The position numbers and the translations under genes were made by a program. From contig JASANG010000424.1 of assembly GCA_030248215.1 (NCBI GenBank), positions 186,001 through 250,000 on the forward strand: a stretch of 64,000 nucleotides of DNA, in the 5' to 3' direction. Every line of letters starts with the position of its first letter. The first letter of the stretch is position 1. Shown piece by piece: positions 25,101 through 37,289 of this stretch. The notes under the pieces are model-generated. The model made no database searches, was not told where the DNA came from, and saw nothing but the letters and a program-made list of their open reading frames with translations. The stretch comes from Enoplolaimus lenunculus. Lineage: Eukaryota; Nematoda; Enoplea; Enoplida; Thoracostomopsidae.

Positions 25101-27310
25101 TTTACCTTCGATTGTACCTTGCTGTTGTATGATTGCAATGATAATTCATGTGTACTTTAACAGGTTTCATGTTAAATTTCAGGCGGCGGCAATGATTTGA
25201 AGTCAAAAAAGCCGAAAAGAGGTCACGTGTGTCAGTCACCCGCAAACTATAATTCAATTTGCTTCCTGAATAGTCCAGTTAATAAACTTCGAAACAAAAT
25301 CATTGACAACGCGAAGCTGACGGTATATTTTCGTCGTAAACCGTCCGATTTTGCAACGCAATTTGAAGAAACTCCCGTTATGTTGATTGAGGTAACGCAG
25401 CTGACATCCGATTAGTCTTTGAAAACTTAGCCAATGTTTAGAACACGGCCGTAACAGCAGTATAAGCATATTTCTAACCGTATCCCTAAGCAAAAAAATT
25501 AGTCTAAAGCTTACTGTATTGTAGGTGCACAGAAAAAAAAGCGTTACGCTTCTGATGAAAACTTTATAGCTAGCTAACCCTTTCTTGCATAGAGTATATA
25601 TACTATGAGCAACAAAAACACAAACAGTGTATATACAACATAAATATGCAATGAGCAGTGGTTGGCAATTATTACGCGTATGTGTAGTACAAAATCTCCA
25701 CGAGACGTGAGAGCCAAATCAGACAGAAACAAAACTATATTGTATTAAAAGTCGCTTTCAGAAGTGAAATTTTCACTATTGGGCCTATGATATGAATATA
25801 ACTATGTTTACTGGATAGAGCCTTATGAACCATTAATAATTAACTTTTAAATTTTAGGAAATGAACGAAGATTTTAATGAAATAATAAAGGTAAAACGGG
25901 TACCACTTGATTCGGCCGATAAACCAAACATTACAATAATGCTTACCGATTTCGCTGAGGACTGGCCAAGAAGAAAAAGTAATATATATTGCAGATGTCC
26001 CGGAGTAGGGCCCCGGTATCGGAGAATTATATATATTATATATATTATATATTATATATACATGTATATATGTGTGTTTAAGAACCTCGGTATTAATACT
26101 GATAGTGGTTAATGCATATTTTTAGAAGAAAGCAGAGTATGCAATGTTTCAGATTTGAAAATCAGTTCAAGAAGTCAAAACATTTTGAAATCAATGTGCC
26201 AATAAAACTGGAACGCCCGCATTTGTGTAACAATTTCAATGTTAAGAAGACCCTTTTGAATAATTCAAAATTTAGTCTTGCAGACGGAAGAATTTTTTAC
26301 CAACGAACATGCTGACGGGCCGGGCATGGTCATATCATTGTAACTGTCATTGGCACAGTATATAATCTTAAAACACGGTAATAATTGCTAGTACTCGCTG
26401 TAAGGTGTGTACAATTTTAAAGCTGACACATAACGCAAAATCGGCGTAGGCCTAGAAAAACGTTTCTTCACCTATGAGCAATTATGAATTTGCCATGATT
26501 GCTCAAATATTTTGCTTTTATTAAATAATTTTATGGAACATTTGGTTTATGGATTATTAATTTCAAAATAGGATTCTAGACAATACCATTAACATCCGGA
26601 TATCAGTACCAACTAGTCCGTTTGGGCCCCAACCACTGTTAGCTCGACGCTTGCCTTACTTAGTCATCAGCTACCGTACGCTGGAACGTTCAAAATTTTC
26701 AACAAAACATGGGCCAAACGATTCGGCTACAAATCGTTTTCATCAGAATGTTGCAAACCATGAGCACTATGACAACCGTGTTCATCAATCTCCTCTCGAT
26801 GAACTCAGCAGCAGTGGCATAGCAACCAACTCGAACGAAATGATCGATCTTGGTAACAACGAAATGATGGATCTTGGTAACAACGAAATGATCAATCTTG
26901 GTAGCTCAGCACAGCACCATACTAACCACGAATTGGACAACAACGACAGAAAACGTCGCAGTCGCCATGGCAATAACGCAGCAGCAGCGTCATTAGCAAC
27001 CGACCCTAGCGACCGCCAAGAAAACAATTTCCATGACAACACAATCCACGATCAACGATGTCATCTTGTCGAACACGTAGTTGATTTTGAATCAATCGGT
27101 TGGCATGAATGGATTGTTGAGCCAAAACGCTACTATGCGAACTACTGCGCAGGACACTGTCCGTATTCGGCTATTCCTGATAGCCAATGTTGTCATCCGA
27201 CGTACGAAACGTCACTTCCGTTAAACATTATTTATTTTGATCGACTGTCTGGACCACCAAAACAACGAGCGATCCCTGAGATGATTGTAACCGGATGTAC
27301 ATGCCGCTAA
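22106..27310 (+). CDS. TGF-beta superfamily ligand, GDF8/11-activin/DAF-7-like
   Basis: Secreted dimeric growth factor precursor. Exons 22106-22367, 23808-24146, 25183-25391, 25858-25978 and 26580-27310 join in phase to 553 residues. The N-terminus has a hydrophobic signal-type segment (TLSVVFAIATNCIVTA). A CLTC motif around residues 73-76 and the following helical region resemble the CxxC-containing propeptide of myostatin/activin-beta. A furin-type RKRR site lies near residues 434-437. The mature domain has seven cysteines: one before VDFESIGWHEWIVEP, then ANYCAGHCP, CCHPT and the terminal GCTCR. The PKRYYANYC segment favours the GDF8/11-activin group over BMPs. The interval between the third and fourth cysteines is only nine residues, against roughly 25-30 usually. 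A polyA signal AATAAA lies at 27326-27331. Either of two Mets (22106, 22151) could be the start. Confidence 0.9.
22649..22904 (+). mobile_element. Family A element with 8-bp target duplication
   Basis: It starts GGCCAATGTAAAGAACAAGG and ends CTTTACATGGACC, flanked by GAAGGAGC on both sides. The (GCCTAA)n core is interrupted by GCGTAAGAATGAG spacers. It lies in intron 1 of the TGF-beta gene. Confidence 0.82.
23247..24760. repeat. CCGGCTCCGG-type and other repeats around TGF-beta exon 2
   Basis: 23247-23435 is bounded by GGGTACAACCGGA and CCGGTTGCACC and contains repeated CTCCGG. A related block is at 45773-46155. At 24389-24640 two arms (GCACGCGTTGCGTTTTTG and CAAAAACGCAACGCTCGGT) face each other, with a relative at 52830-53010. 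These flank the exon 23808-24146 and are probably non-autonomous elements of further families. Confidence 0.45.
25430..25557 (+). mobile_element. Family A element in TGF-beta intron 3
   Basis: A short copy begins GCCAATGTTTAGAACACGG 39 bp after the donor of exon 3. Flanks AAAACTTA and AAAACTTT agree at seven of eight bases. Its right end has lost the last few bases of the inverted repeat. Confidence 0.65.
25571..25725 (+). repeat. Degenerate SINE tail copy
   Basis: The stretch from AACCCTTTCTTGCATAGAGT to ACGAGACGTGAGAGCC matches the non-tRNA part of the SINE seen at 18500 and 59386, without the tRNA-like head. Another decayed copy follows the ARS2 exon 13 donor at 11886-12000. Confidence 0.45.
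27059..27307 (+). other. Cystine-knot domain of the TGF-beta ligand
   Basis: This stretch encodes the seven-cysteine knot. Fingers 1 and 2 are recognisable (WHEWIVEPKRYYANYC and LNIIYFDRLSG...IPEMIVTGCTCR). The wrist-helix region between HC and CC is reduced to PYSAIPDSQ. There is no extra cysteine pair just before the knot, which GDF8/11 and activins normally have. The reading frame is continuous through the shortened region, so this is not an obvious frameshift or a missed intron. Confidence 0.85.
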
Positions 27311-28200
27311 GGAATTGTGTTAAAAAATAAACCGCTAAGGCTGCATTGTATGGCCCTTGTATTAATAATGGACGGTCAGTTGTTCCATGGAATTCTTATG
27401 CAGTAAGCTTTAGATTTAGGCAAGTTTTCTGCTTAGGCTTAGGCTTAGGTCCAGGTATACTCTAATCCGTACGCTAAGGCTAAGGCTTAGGCTTAGTCTT
27501 TAGGCTTGAGAATCTACTGTTACGGCCCTGATCTATACATTGACCCATTTTATTAAGTAAGCAGATGTATATTGAAGTTGAAGACGCAAACGAAACTTTA
27601 TCCCTATCTTAAAAAATGGGCGGATTTTGCAAAATGTTTTTTGCCTCAACTTGTATTTGTTGGAATATTTTGGTATTTTCTTAAATTTTAAAACAGTCGT
27701 TTAGTCGATATGCAATTTGAAACCAAGATGTACATTATGTTCAGTGTGCGGATCCAGGATCTCAAAATGGGGGAGGCAAAATTTCACAGGTAATAGCTTA
27801 CTTTTGACCCACACACAAACCACGAACTATTGTCAAAAAATTGCTATATAATTTTTGTCGCGATGCTGTTGGGGGGCCACGGCCGGGGTGGCCCCCCATG
27901 GATCCGCCATTGATTATGTTGCAACAAGAAACACTGCGTCCGTCTGAGCAAAAAAAGCGTTTGTAGGCGTTTCACGGAACTAAAATTACCGCAGTATGGT
28001 GAGTTCATTGTGGTGGCAACAGTATTTTGTATTCACGATCTGGATTAATATCAGTATTGTGTGCGTGTCTGTGGGAGCAGAGTAAATTGTCAAAATATTT
28101 TGAATTTCAAAAATAAAAGTACAAATGTTCAATGCATTTATAAACGTAGAAATCGACATGTAGACCGCATGGGTTCATCCTGAACTTGAGTCTTAAGGTA

Positions 28201-28426
28201 CATTGCAAAAAATGGTGAGTTAAATTGACTTTCTCCGAAATAGGCTATTTGGGACAACAGAAACTGAGTCAAATTCGACACCGTCAAAGTCAAATTCGAC
28301 TCACTGAGCGAGCGATTGAGTGGAATTTGACTGTGGCGGAGTCTAATTTTGACTCAGTTGTTGTAGTGTGGAAAAACCTATTTCGGAGAGAGTCAGTTTG
28401 ACTCACCATTTTTTGCAGTGTAGTCA
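28201..28426. mobile_element. Family E palindromic MITE
   Basis: The arms read CATTGCAAAAAATGGTGAG and CTCACCATTTTTTGCAGTG, each next to TA. The interior repeats GTCAAATT/AATTTGAC so the whole element can fold on itself. Related copies: 58256-58456, 62522-62648, and halves at 17640 and 21509. Confidence 0.8.
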
Positions 28427-28915
28427 TAATTTATTGACCAGTAAACCTGGGCGTAAAGCCTAAACCGAAACCTAACACATTTCGAGTCTTTAAATCCTGC
28501 CAGGTTTAAGGTATCCTACTGATAGCAGTCCCTAAAATTTGCACAATTCCCTATGTGATATCTATACCAGGATCGCCAAAACCAGGTTTAATGTATCCTA
28601 CTGAGCAGTCCCTAAAATTTGCACAAGTCCCTTTGTGATATCTATACCAGGATCGCCAAAACCTTTTTTGTTTATGGTATATATGTTGTAGGCCAAGCTG
28701 CTATTCTGGCCAATTACCAATAGGCCTATACGCCAATCTGCTATTCGAAGCAAATAGCAGTTTGGCCTAGGCCAATCTGCGACTGTGAAATTTCGCAAAA
28801 CAACAGTGATGTATACCAACGATGATTGGTTAATGGTATTGCGTATGTCCATAATAATTGCTTACTGAATATTGATTGCGACTCAAAACGGGGACCCCCT
28901 GTTATTATCCCCTTT

Positions 28916-29119
28916 GGCCAATGTAAAGAACAGACGCGGAAAGTATTATAAGCATACTCCTACGCATAAGCCATACCTAAGCGTAAGAATGAGCATATTC
29001 CTAAGCGTAAGCCTAGGCCTAAGCCTACGCCAAGCAAAAAACATTAGTCTAAAGCTTAAGCTTTACTCTATTGCAGGCCCACAGAAAAGTGTTCCGCCCC
29101 TATAATCTGTACATGGGCC
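28916..29119 (+). mobile_element. Family A element upstream of the TMEM9-like gene
   Basis: It has typical ends GGCCAATGTAAAGAACAG and CTGTACATGGGCC with a (GCCTAA)n core, and ends 200 bp before the candidate first exon. The flanks share CCCCTT. Confidence 0.7.
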
Positions 29120-29319
29120 ACCCCTTCTTATTCGTGTCAATACACTACCGGGGACACATAATTATCACTTTATACGTAAAATTAAAATTTAAAATTCGAT
29201 CTAACTTTAAAATTTCCACTAGAAACCAGTACTTTATTTTTGCACCAAAAAAAAGAATGTGCGAAATTTCGGTTTCCAATAAAATTCAAAGTATCCGGTT
29301 ACACTACACGTAGCCTGTA

Positions 29320-29427
29320 ATGTTTATCATAGCTCGCCGCTGCGTTTTACTGCGTATAAAAGCATCAACGAACAGTGTTTTTCTAATTTTAACCTTCTCC
29401 ATAATTGGTTTGGTTCAGTCTGAACAG
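29320..29427 (+). CDS. Candidate signal-peptide exon of the TMEM9-like gene
   Basis: ATG at 29320 opens a 36-codon frame that ends exactly at a gtactt donor (CAG|gtactt). Its second half is hydrophobic (VFLILTFSIIGLVQS), as expected for the cleavable signal of TMEM9. The strand and position fit the gene, but its phase-0 end must be joined to an unseen exon before 31706, which expects phase 2. So the link is inference. Confidence 0.4.
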
Positions 29428-32400
29428 GTACTTATACGCTATTAGGGCCGTAATTCTAAAAATCACTAGGAAGTCCATCTTTAATAATTTCTGCATAAAC
29501 TGTAACCCGAATAAAAGGGGAAGGTACTGATATTATTTGACCTCTCAAGAGGGTACCCCCTGTTATTCGGTTACGGATTTTGATTTATTTTTAACCCGCC
29601 CTCGGCCACTCTTCGTTACTGATATATATCCGGTATTGCAACTGTTCGTTGAATTAAACGTGTTTTGCCTTGCATCAAAAGCTTGAGCGATAATGCAACG
29701 TTATACTTTGGAATGTTACTTTCAAAACTTAAGTACGCTTTAAAGTTTCGAACTCAACTTATTTTTTCCTGGAGTCATTTATGCGCTACATTTAGGAGTA
29801 ATTGACATTTATGGACTCTAATTAGGGTTAAGGGACTCTATCCGCTTACGGACTCTTATTACGGATACGGACTCCTATTGATTGGAACTCAAAATGTGGA
29901 CCCCTCTCGTTTTACTCCCTCGGGATACTACAGTACTCCCTCAATTCTACAAGAATATCTGAATATTTGAGAGTAGAGTAGCTATTTGGTTTCGTGCATA
30001 AAACGTTGAACCAATGTATAGAACAGGGACTTGTAACAGTAGAATCAGCATATTCTTAAGCCTAAGAACCGAAAAAACAGATCATATATATAAGACTAAA
30101 CCCAAGCTTAATGTATAAGAAAAATAGTCGAAAGCTTAAGCTTATTCTATTGCAGTCACGCAGTAAATTGCTCCGCAACTGATACATGGGACAAATGTTA
30201 CTACCACAGAGCAATGCAATTTGAAAATTAGAGAAGTCGAGTATTGTTCACATTCAAACTATTATGATAGTCGTTGTAATTTTCGAATTAAGAATTTATG
30301 CAAATTGTTTGAAAAAACCCAAATTCAAGATTTTAAGAAAATTAATAAAAAATCAAATTTATGAATTTGCGCAAATTCCTGAAAAATCAAAATTAAGAAT
30401 TTATGCAAATTTTTGAAAAATTAAATTTAAGAATTTAAGCAAATTTGTGAAAAACCAAATTTAACAATCGCAGTGGTCAGCGAATTTTTTAAAAATCTGT
30501 GTTACCAAAATTTCCTTCCGCCCTTCATACCAGAAGTCGTCTAAGCCCCCTCTTGCATATATACCGATTTATCTGCGCATGAGCCAATGTTACTTTTAAG
30601 ACTGTAACAGTATATTAAGCGAATTCTTAATCCTAAGCCTAGCTTAGGCATCGAAAAACTGTATTCCTAAGCCTAAAGCCTAAGCTAAAAATGTAGTCTA
30701 GAATCTAAGCCTACACATTTACAGATCTACCAGATCCTGGGACGGCCTTAAAAGTAACATGGGTTTGCGCATTGGCTTTTTTTGAAAATTTTAGGCCAAT
30801 CGCCAAGTAAAACCAGCGAACCAGAAATTCTTTGATCGTCGATGTATTTGCGTATGCCAGTATGACAGTGTGACGTTCGAAAAGATAACTTTGGAAACCG
30901 ATGCATGGTCGGTTTTGAACCGTTTTCAAAAACGGCACGGCTTTCGCACTAAGCCTAAGCCTAAAACCTTTTAACTCAGAATAACCTGAATTCACTCTCA
31001 CAGGTCCAAGCTTTAGAATTAGGTTTTTCAGAATTCAGAATTTGCAATTCGTTTCAGCTGATTCTGAGAGTTAATTAATCAACTAACCCAGTATCAAATC
31101 AGCTAAGAGTGAGTAAAACTAATTTTTTTCTCTGCGTGATTATAATTATTAACTCATCGGAATTTACAGTGTCGTGTCAGAAGCTTATAAGCCTATATTT
31201 GCTGTTTACGAGAATAGTGTTTTGAAAAGATTAAGTCCACACTGTAAATTCCAATGAGTTAAATAAAATCAGCTCAGTTAGCGAGTTAGTTTTTTTCTGA
31301 GTAACAATAAGCATTAACTATCAGTGTGCAGAGTTGAGTTCATTTTCAGTCTCAGTTGATTTGATTCCTGGTGAATTTGATCATTTATCTCAAATTAAGT
31401 TGAATCAACTTACAATTCCGAGTTCTGATAGTCGTAACTCATACTGAGTGGTTCAACTCATTCTGAGTGATTCAACTCATTCTGAGTGATTCAACTCATT
31501 CTGAGTTAAAATCAACTCACTTAAATTTGCAGTGTAACCTTAAGGTTTGAGCTATGTAACCTTTAATGTGCCGTTCAGCGCCGCGCGGTGTCGTTAAATA
31601 ACAGTGCGTAACCGAATAGCAATTGTTACTATATGTAGTTCCAAAATAAATACCTGTGCTCCAATTCGGGTAACTAGAGTACATGCACCTATATTAATAT
31701 TTTAGCAGCTGTGGTAATCCAGACGTGTTACCTTCGAGTCGTGGTGAAGACACTGACGATAAAGGAAGGTCATCTAAAGGAATTTGCAGCTATTTTTGCC
31801 ACTGTCAAATACAATATCGAAATACTGCAATTGTTAAGGTATATGTCGTTAATGCCATACTCAAATACGATTGGTTGATGTGCATACTTTTTTTCTGATT
31901 GGCTACGTAATCGCCATCTAATGGCACCTACCAGCTTGTTTTACTCAGCAAACCGGAATCAAGCAGAATTACGAATATTAAGTAACCAATTAGAAAACTC
32001 GCAGATTTATCTGACATGATTCCGCCTTGGGCTTGGCCAAGTCGTAATTCCGCTTTGGACTAGCCCACTTCGGAATTGTGCTGAATTACGACTTGGGCTA
32101 CGACATATATATACGACCGAATTTCCTTCGACCGAAACAAACACTTTATGTAACCTCAGGTTCAAACAGCCTACAGTGTTTCATAAAAATCAATTCGCCG
32201 GTTCGCTAAGTACAAATCTTACAAAACAGTTTAAATTTTTTGAAATTTTAACATTTATTCTTTTCACGTAATGCATCGACCACAATAATTTGTGTACACC
32301 ATGTCATACAATTTTCAACTGTTCGAGTCGTATTTAGATTTATAACAGTTAACATATTTAATACTTTTAGGCAGTTGTTTTCGGAACAATCGGAGCAATT

Positions 32401-33348
32401 GTGTATTGTATATGTGCTCTGTTTTACATGGTTTGTATACAACCGTTACCACGCCGAAGAGGGCCATCCCTAGACGTAAATGTTGGAGACCAAATAGAAT
32501 GGAGTCCTATTATTGATGATGAATACGACGACAGCTTTGACGAAAAAATTGAGGTATACATTATATAGATGTATATCGTATATTAAATACCCTTTCAGTC
32601 CAAATAACATCTGAACCAATCTGAATGTCAGTTGTTCCGTACAGATGGAAGGATGGCATTTAGAAGGTGGGAAAATAGAACAGGGTTGGGGCTGCGCTAT
32701 TTTTTGACAGACGGCGCCGTTGGGTGCCGTCCGTCACCCGCACGGTACTGTCCGACGCCGTCCGTCACCCGCACGGTACTGTCCGACGCCGTCCGTCACC
32801 CGCACGGTACTGTCCGACGCCGTCCGTCACCCGCACAGTACCGTCCGACGCCGTCCGTCACCCGCACGGTACTGTCCGACGCCGTCCGTCACCCGCACGG
32901 TACTGTCCGACGCCGTCCGTCACCCGCACAGTACCGTCCGACGCCGTCCGTCACCGTGCGGTGCCATTCGTAACCGCGCGGTATCGTACGCAAATGACTC
33001 ACGTACGATAACGTACGGCGACGGACGGCGCCGCACGAGTGCAAAACCTAAACTTAAACTTCTATTAAATAGCGGCAAGCAATGATGTTAGCCCTATAAA
33101 GTTCTGCCTTAGTAATATATACAAACGTTTGTTTTTAACATTTGTCAAAATTCAAAATTTACTCAAATTTATTGAATTCGTATTATTTTAAAATTTATTT
33201 TGTTCAGCAATCACATCACGAATTGTCAACGACTAACATCCGCCGGAAAAGTCTTCTGGATCGCGCAACTGAAGCACAACGACACTGGTTGCGTCGCCTT
33301 AGCGAGCAACAAGCGAACGTCTATAACGATAGAGCTGTGTTAAATTGA
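29320..33348 (+). CDS. tmem9-like: TMEM9-like membrane protein (exon with CxC, TM exon, C-terminal exon)
   Basis: TMEM9 proteins are small type I membrane proteins of late endosomes/lysosomes. Three exons fit: 31706-31838 (ICSYFCHCQIQYRNTAIVK), 32371-32553 and 33208-33348 (ending TGA), all phase-consistent. The second encodes a transmembrane helix (VVFGTIGAIVYCICALFYMV) followed by IQPLPRRR and an acidic stretch. The third encodes LLDRATEAQRHWLRRLSEQQ. The order CxxCxC-Y-R-T-I-K, TM, QPL-R, then the ERVEGAQQRW-type helix is the TMEM9 signature. A tentative first exon 29320-29427 encodes a Met followed by a signal-peptide-like hydrophobic run and ends phase 0 at gtactt. The intervening cysteine-rich N-terminal exon (RCKCxCP-type) was not found in 29428-31705, which is mostly repeat. 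AATAAA follows at 33376-33381. Confidence 0.8.
29500..29935. mobile_element. Family D element in TMEM9-like intron
   Basis: About 435 bp from CTGTAACCCGAATAAAAGG to the CTACAG|TA end, with the GGACTC motifs of the family. It begins about 70 bp after the candidate first exon's donor. Confidence 0.75.
30010..31180. repeat. Family A, family B and partial family C copies in a TMEM9-like intron
   Basis: Family A occupies 30010-30192 and family B 30582-30765, the latter with near-identical flanks TGCGCAT. A partial family C copy lies at about 31015-31176. No coding exon recognised between them. Confidence 0.6.
31239..31536. mobile_element. Family C element
   Basis: The ends ACACTGTAAATTCCAATGAG and AAATTTGCAGTGT enclose a core of alternating GAGTT and AACTC words, several in tandem (TCATTCTGAGTGATTCAAC repeated). 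It ends about 170 bp before the CxC exon of the TMEM9-like gene. Confidence 0.75.
32727..32955. repeat. 31-bp GC-rich minisatellite in TMEM9-like intron
   Basis: About seven copies of a 31-bp unit beginning CCGTCCGTCACCCGCACGGT. Units alternate between ACGGTACTG and ACAGTACCG variants. It is far more GC-rich than its surroundings. Because 31 is not a multiple of three, the array is open in all three forward frames without coding anything. Confidence 0.9.
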
Positions 33349-36300
33349 CAGAAAAAAAATAGAAATGAGTTCAAAAATAAAAATATTAAACCAAAAAATT
33401 TCCCAAATTCAAAGTTTAAAATATTTTAATTCATAAATCATTTTTACTTTTATTTCGTGTATAAAATTGAACCAGTATTACAAAAATCAGACCAGAGTTT
33501 TAGATTTTGTTAAATTTGTTCAAAAAAATCAACAAACAGTCTCTAAAACAAGCATCGGAGACGGGGTAAAAACAAACATATGAGCGAATTCTTTAAAATA
33601 TTCCACACTGTAAATTTTAATGAATTGATTTTAACTCAGAATGATCACAATTCTGAGTTGATTCAACACAATCTGATTTAATGGATCATTTCCCACGGAG
33701 TCAACTCAACTCACAATGAGAATCAACTCAACTCCAGAGTGTGTTGTTTTGAAGTTTACTGTTATTAAATCAGAAATAACTTTCCGTATGAGTTGATTAA
33801 TGAACTCATTGAAATTTACAGTGCCTACATTTACTCATATATCTATCAAGTTAATAAACAGAAAAAAAACAATAAGTACAATTTCCACGTTTCCCGCAAA
33901 CAGTTAAGCATATTAAGGTCATTGTCTACGTTACTTCGGCCTTGCCGTAGGGTCACTACACAACCCATTTGCAATATTTTGACCTACTCTAGCGGGTTAA
34001 GCTGACAGCGCTCATGATTCACCCCCTGTTCGCCACACACACTTATCTCTCGCAGCAATGTTGCAAACTTTCCGCTCACAGAAATATACATCTTTACCCA
34101 TAATATTTCATTTGAGAAGTGTATAACTTCATTTGAACGTTACTTACAACTGATCGGAGCGAGCGAGAAAATACTTTTCAAATCCAACCGTTTATACTCT
34201 AAAGGCCTGTAAGAGTGTCTCTATTGTTGTTCCTTAAGCAAGATAATACCCGCCTACATCCCCTCGTGGATCACAAAATGTACCAATAGTCTTGCGTATG
34301 GTCTAATACCTAAACCGGCATAGACACAACTAAGCTACGCTACGTCATCACGTAGTACACGTAAACCGTTGGTCAAATGAAGTTTAAAAGTTTAGCATAG
34401 CTTAAACGCAATTCTACTTTAGCCTTAATATATAGAGCCCAATAGTGAAATAGTTTCTTTCTGGTTTTCGCCTGTTTTAAATTCTATACGTTCGTATATA
34501 TATATATATATGTTTATTATAATAATAAGTACAATAATAAAATATAACTACAAACAGGGCGATTATAGCCAGGATTTCAATTCGGAGTGTAGAATCTCAT
34601 TTAAAAGTTTTTGGGATAGGGAATGGGTTAAAAAGCGGAAAGCAACTTTTTGACCTCTAAGATCGAGCAGGTGTACGCTAAATATCAACTTGCTTTCATA
34701 GTGTTTTGTTGCTAATCCTTATGCGTATTGAACTGTGAACTGGTAGAAGTTCAAAATATAATACAGGCATAGCTTAAGCGTTGAAAACGTGTATAAACCT
34801 GAGCCTAAGCCTAAGTCTAAGCAAAAAATATTGTCTAAAATTCAAACCTCCTCTTTTGCCATGCCAGTAATGAACGGGACAACCCTTAAAGTAACATGAA
34901 CCATGAACCAAGTCCTGCTTGCAAATGAGAAAATTTTGCGCTGTAAAAACCTGTAAAAATCATATTTTTTGGTTTGTTCAGTTTTCAATCCCGAGACTCA
35001 TATACTTCATATACACCCAGGGTCGGAGCAGCCACCCCCATACACTTTTGACAAGTATACAGAATTTTAGTAAATTTTTTTTGCTATATTCGAAACGTTT
35101 CTTGAGGAGCCAGTTATTTAAAGTTGCGGCCTTGTTTCAGATCAGCATCAAGCAATTGTCCTGTTGAAGTGGCCAGATTGAAACTTTTCACACTTTTAAG
35201 GTGCCACTGTAAATTCTAGTGAGTTGATTTTAAGTCACAATGAGTTGAATCGCTCAGTCGAAATTACAACTTTCAGAACTCACAATTCTAAGCTGATTTA
35301 ACTTATTCTGATTTTATTATTAATTAACGTCCTCGGAATCAACTCAACTCAAAGTAACAATCAACGAAACTCACAGAGTGAGCTAAAGTTTTCTATTGTT
35401 AACATAGAAATAAACTAACTTTCCGTCTGAGTTAATTATTAATTAACTATTTGGAATATACAGTGTGGTTTTTTTAAAACCAAGATTAAAATTAAATGAC
35501 TCTCTTAAAGTACTTTTGCTTTTATCATTCAAATGCTGCAACTACTCACCTATCACTCGTCATTTTCTCTTTAAGTAAGCCACTCAAGGTTTAAGCTAAA
35601 ATCTCGGCAAAAACGCACGTTCTGTAGGTTCGTAGCGAACCCAACAAGGTTTCTGGGGCCCAAATCATTTTAGGTACAACATTCGAGAATTTCGTGATAC
35701 TTAAAAAGCCGAACCAGAACTGGCTTATAAGCAGGAGAAAAAAAATTTTTATCAAAGCTTTTCAGTTTTTTCCGTTGGGGGGGCGGGCCCACGGCCAAGC
35801 TGGTTTAGACTTTTGATTGTTGACTGGGCTTTTTTTGCCAGTTTTCTGGTTCATTGGCATAATGCTTGCGAGCGGTAATAACCAGGCGAACGAACCGGCT
35901 CTTGTTAACGGTGCAAACTTTTATCGCCGTGTCACGTTTTAGAGAAAGCAACTCGTTTTTGGGTAATTTAGCTAGCAGTAGAGCTTAATGCGCTTGCTAG
36001 TAAACACAGGTATTTGATTGGGTAGTTTCGATTAGTCTAGCGGGAATCGGATTGGTCGTTTACAAAGCAGGCCAGTAGCCAGCTTACCTTTCTGACGGCG
36101 TCTAAGAGTTTTGCAGGACGGGCATACAAGAGTATTTGTTGACTTGAGGTCGAAAATTTTTTTGGAGGCTAAAATTTTTCCGTGTGGGGGTTGAACTTCG
36201 CTACCTTCCCGGTTCGAATTGTGCGTTTGAAATTGAAAGCCGATCAGGTTGTATGACAATATTTATTAATTTTTAAATTTTTCTTTTGAAATCAAAGTTT

Positions 36301-37289
36301 GGTGTATTACCAGGGTCGTCGTCGGAACTAAACAGTGGTCCGATCAGTAGACGGACACCCTTTTATCCGGACGGCTATCGATTCGTAGACCAATTGTCGA
36401 CACATCTTTCGGTCCGGTCAGTTTGAAACCAAATCTGGCCGCGGTAGGGCCAGACGAAGCGTCGACGACAGTCTTCATCTTTCCAGCGCGTAGCCAGAGT
36501 GGGGCCAGGGAAGTTCAGCCGCTCGAAAAATCCCCCCACTGCAAAATTTTTAACCTTACTTGTAAGTCATCGAAAGACCATGTATGCCTCTCCTGATGAA
36601 TGCTCAGCCCGCATAGCAAGGTGAGCTGGCTACTGATTGGTCAGCTGGTCATTATTACCGAAGCATGGCCGCTTAGCGCCGTCTTTGACTTGTTGCGCTG
36701 GCCTCGGGTTCATGTTAGAGAGGCTTAACTTCAGAACCTGTTTGGTGGGTTAGCCCTATGCTGGCGCGGTGGCTGTAATTGCGATATTTGTGTGATAGGG
36801 CGAAAGTTTACCCAACGCGTAAACAGTAAATTTCAGTAAGTTCATTTTAACTCAGAATGAGTTAAATCACTCAGTCTGAATTAGGAGTTGTCAGAACTCA
36901 GAATTTTGAGTTGATTCAATTCATTCTGAGATAAATTAACCAACTCACCCAGAGTTAACTCACCTCAGAGTGAGTTAATGTTTACTGATTTTAATTCAGA
37001 AATAAATAACTCGCTAGCCGAATTGATTTATCAACTCATTGGAATTTACAGTGTAAAGTAAAATGTTAGGGCAACTCATTCAAAATGTATTCGTTTATTA
37101 AAATTGATTATTTCGTTGTAAAGAATTTGATGCGTCAGTTGAAGTTGTAATTAACCTGAGCTGATTGTTTCGTCGATCTGTCTTTAATAAACTGTTGGGA
37201 CTCAAATCCACGTGTCATTGTAAACTCCTCGAAGACGCATATAAATAGGCCCGTAGCCGGCTCACCTGATAGGTGGTGGCTACAAACTA

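Larger units (their letters stand above)
27311..29319. repeat. Spacer between TGF-beta and TMEM9 genes
   Basis: No exon seen. It holds a family A copy in reverse orientation (about 27400-27548), a full family E palindrome (28201-28426), a local direct duplication (about 28495-28570 and 28580-28660, each with ATCTATACCAGGATCGCC) and a family A copy (28916-29119) with flanks CCCCTTT/CCCCTTC. Confidence 0.55.

Noticed and set aside
32632-33085. Three overlapping forward frames rich in Arg/Pro/Thr/Val
   Set aside because: They are readings of the 31-bp minisatellite in three phases within a TMEM9-like intron.
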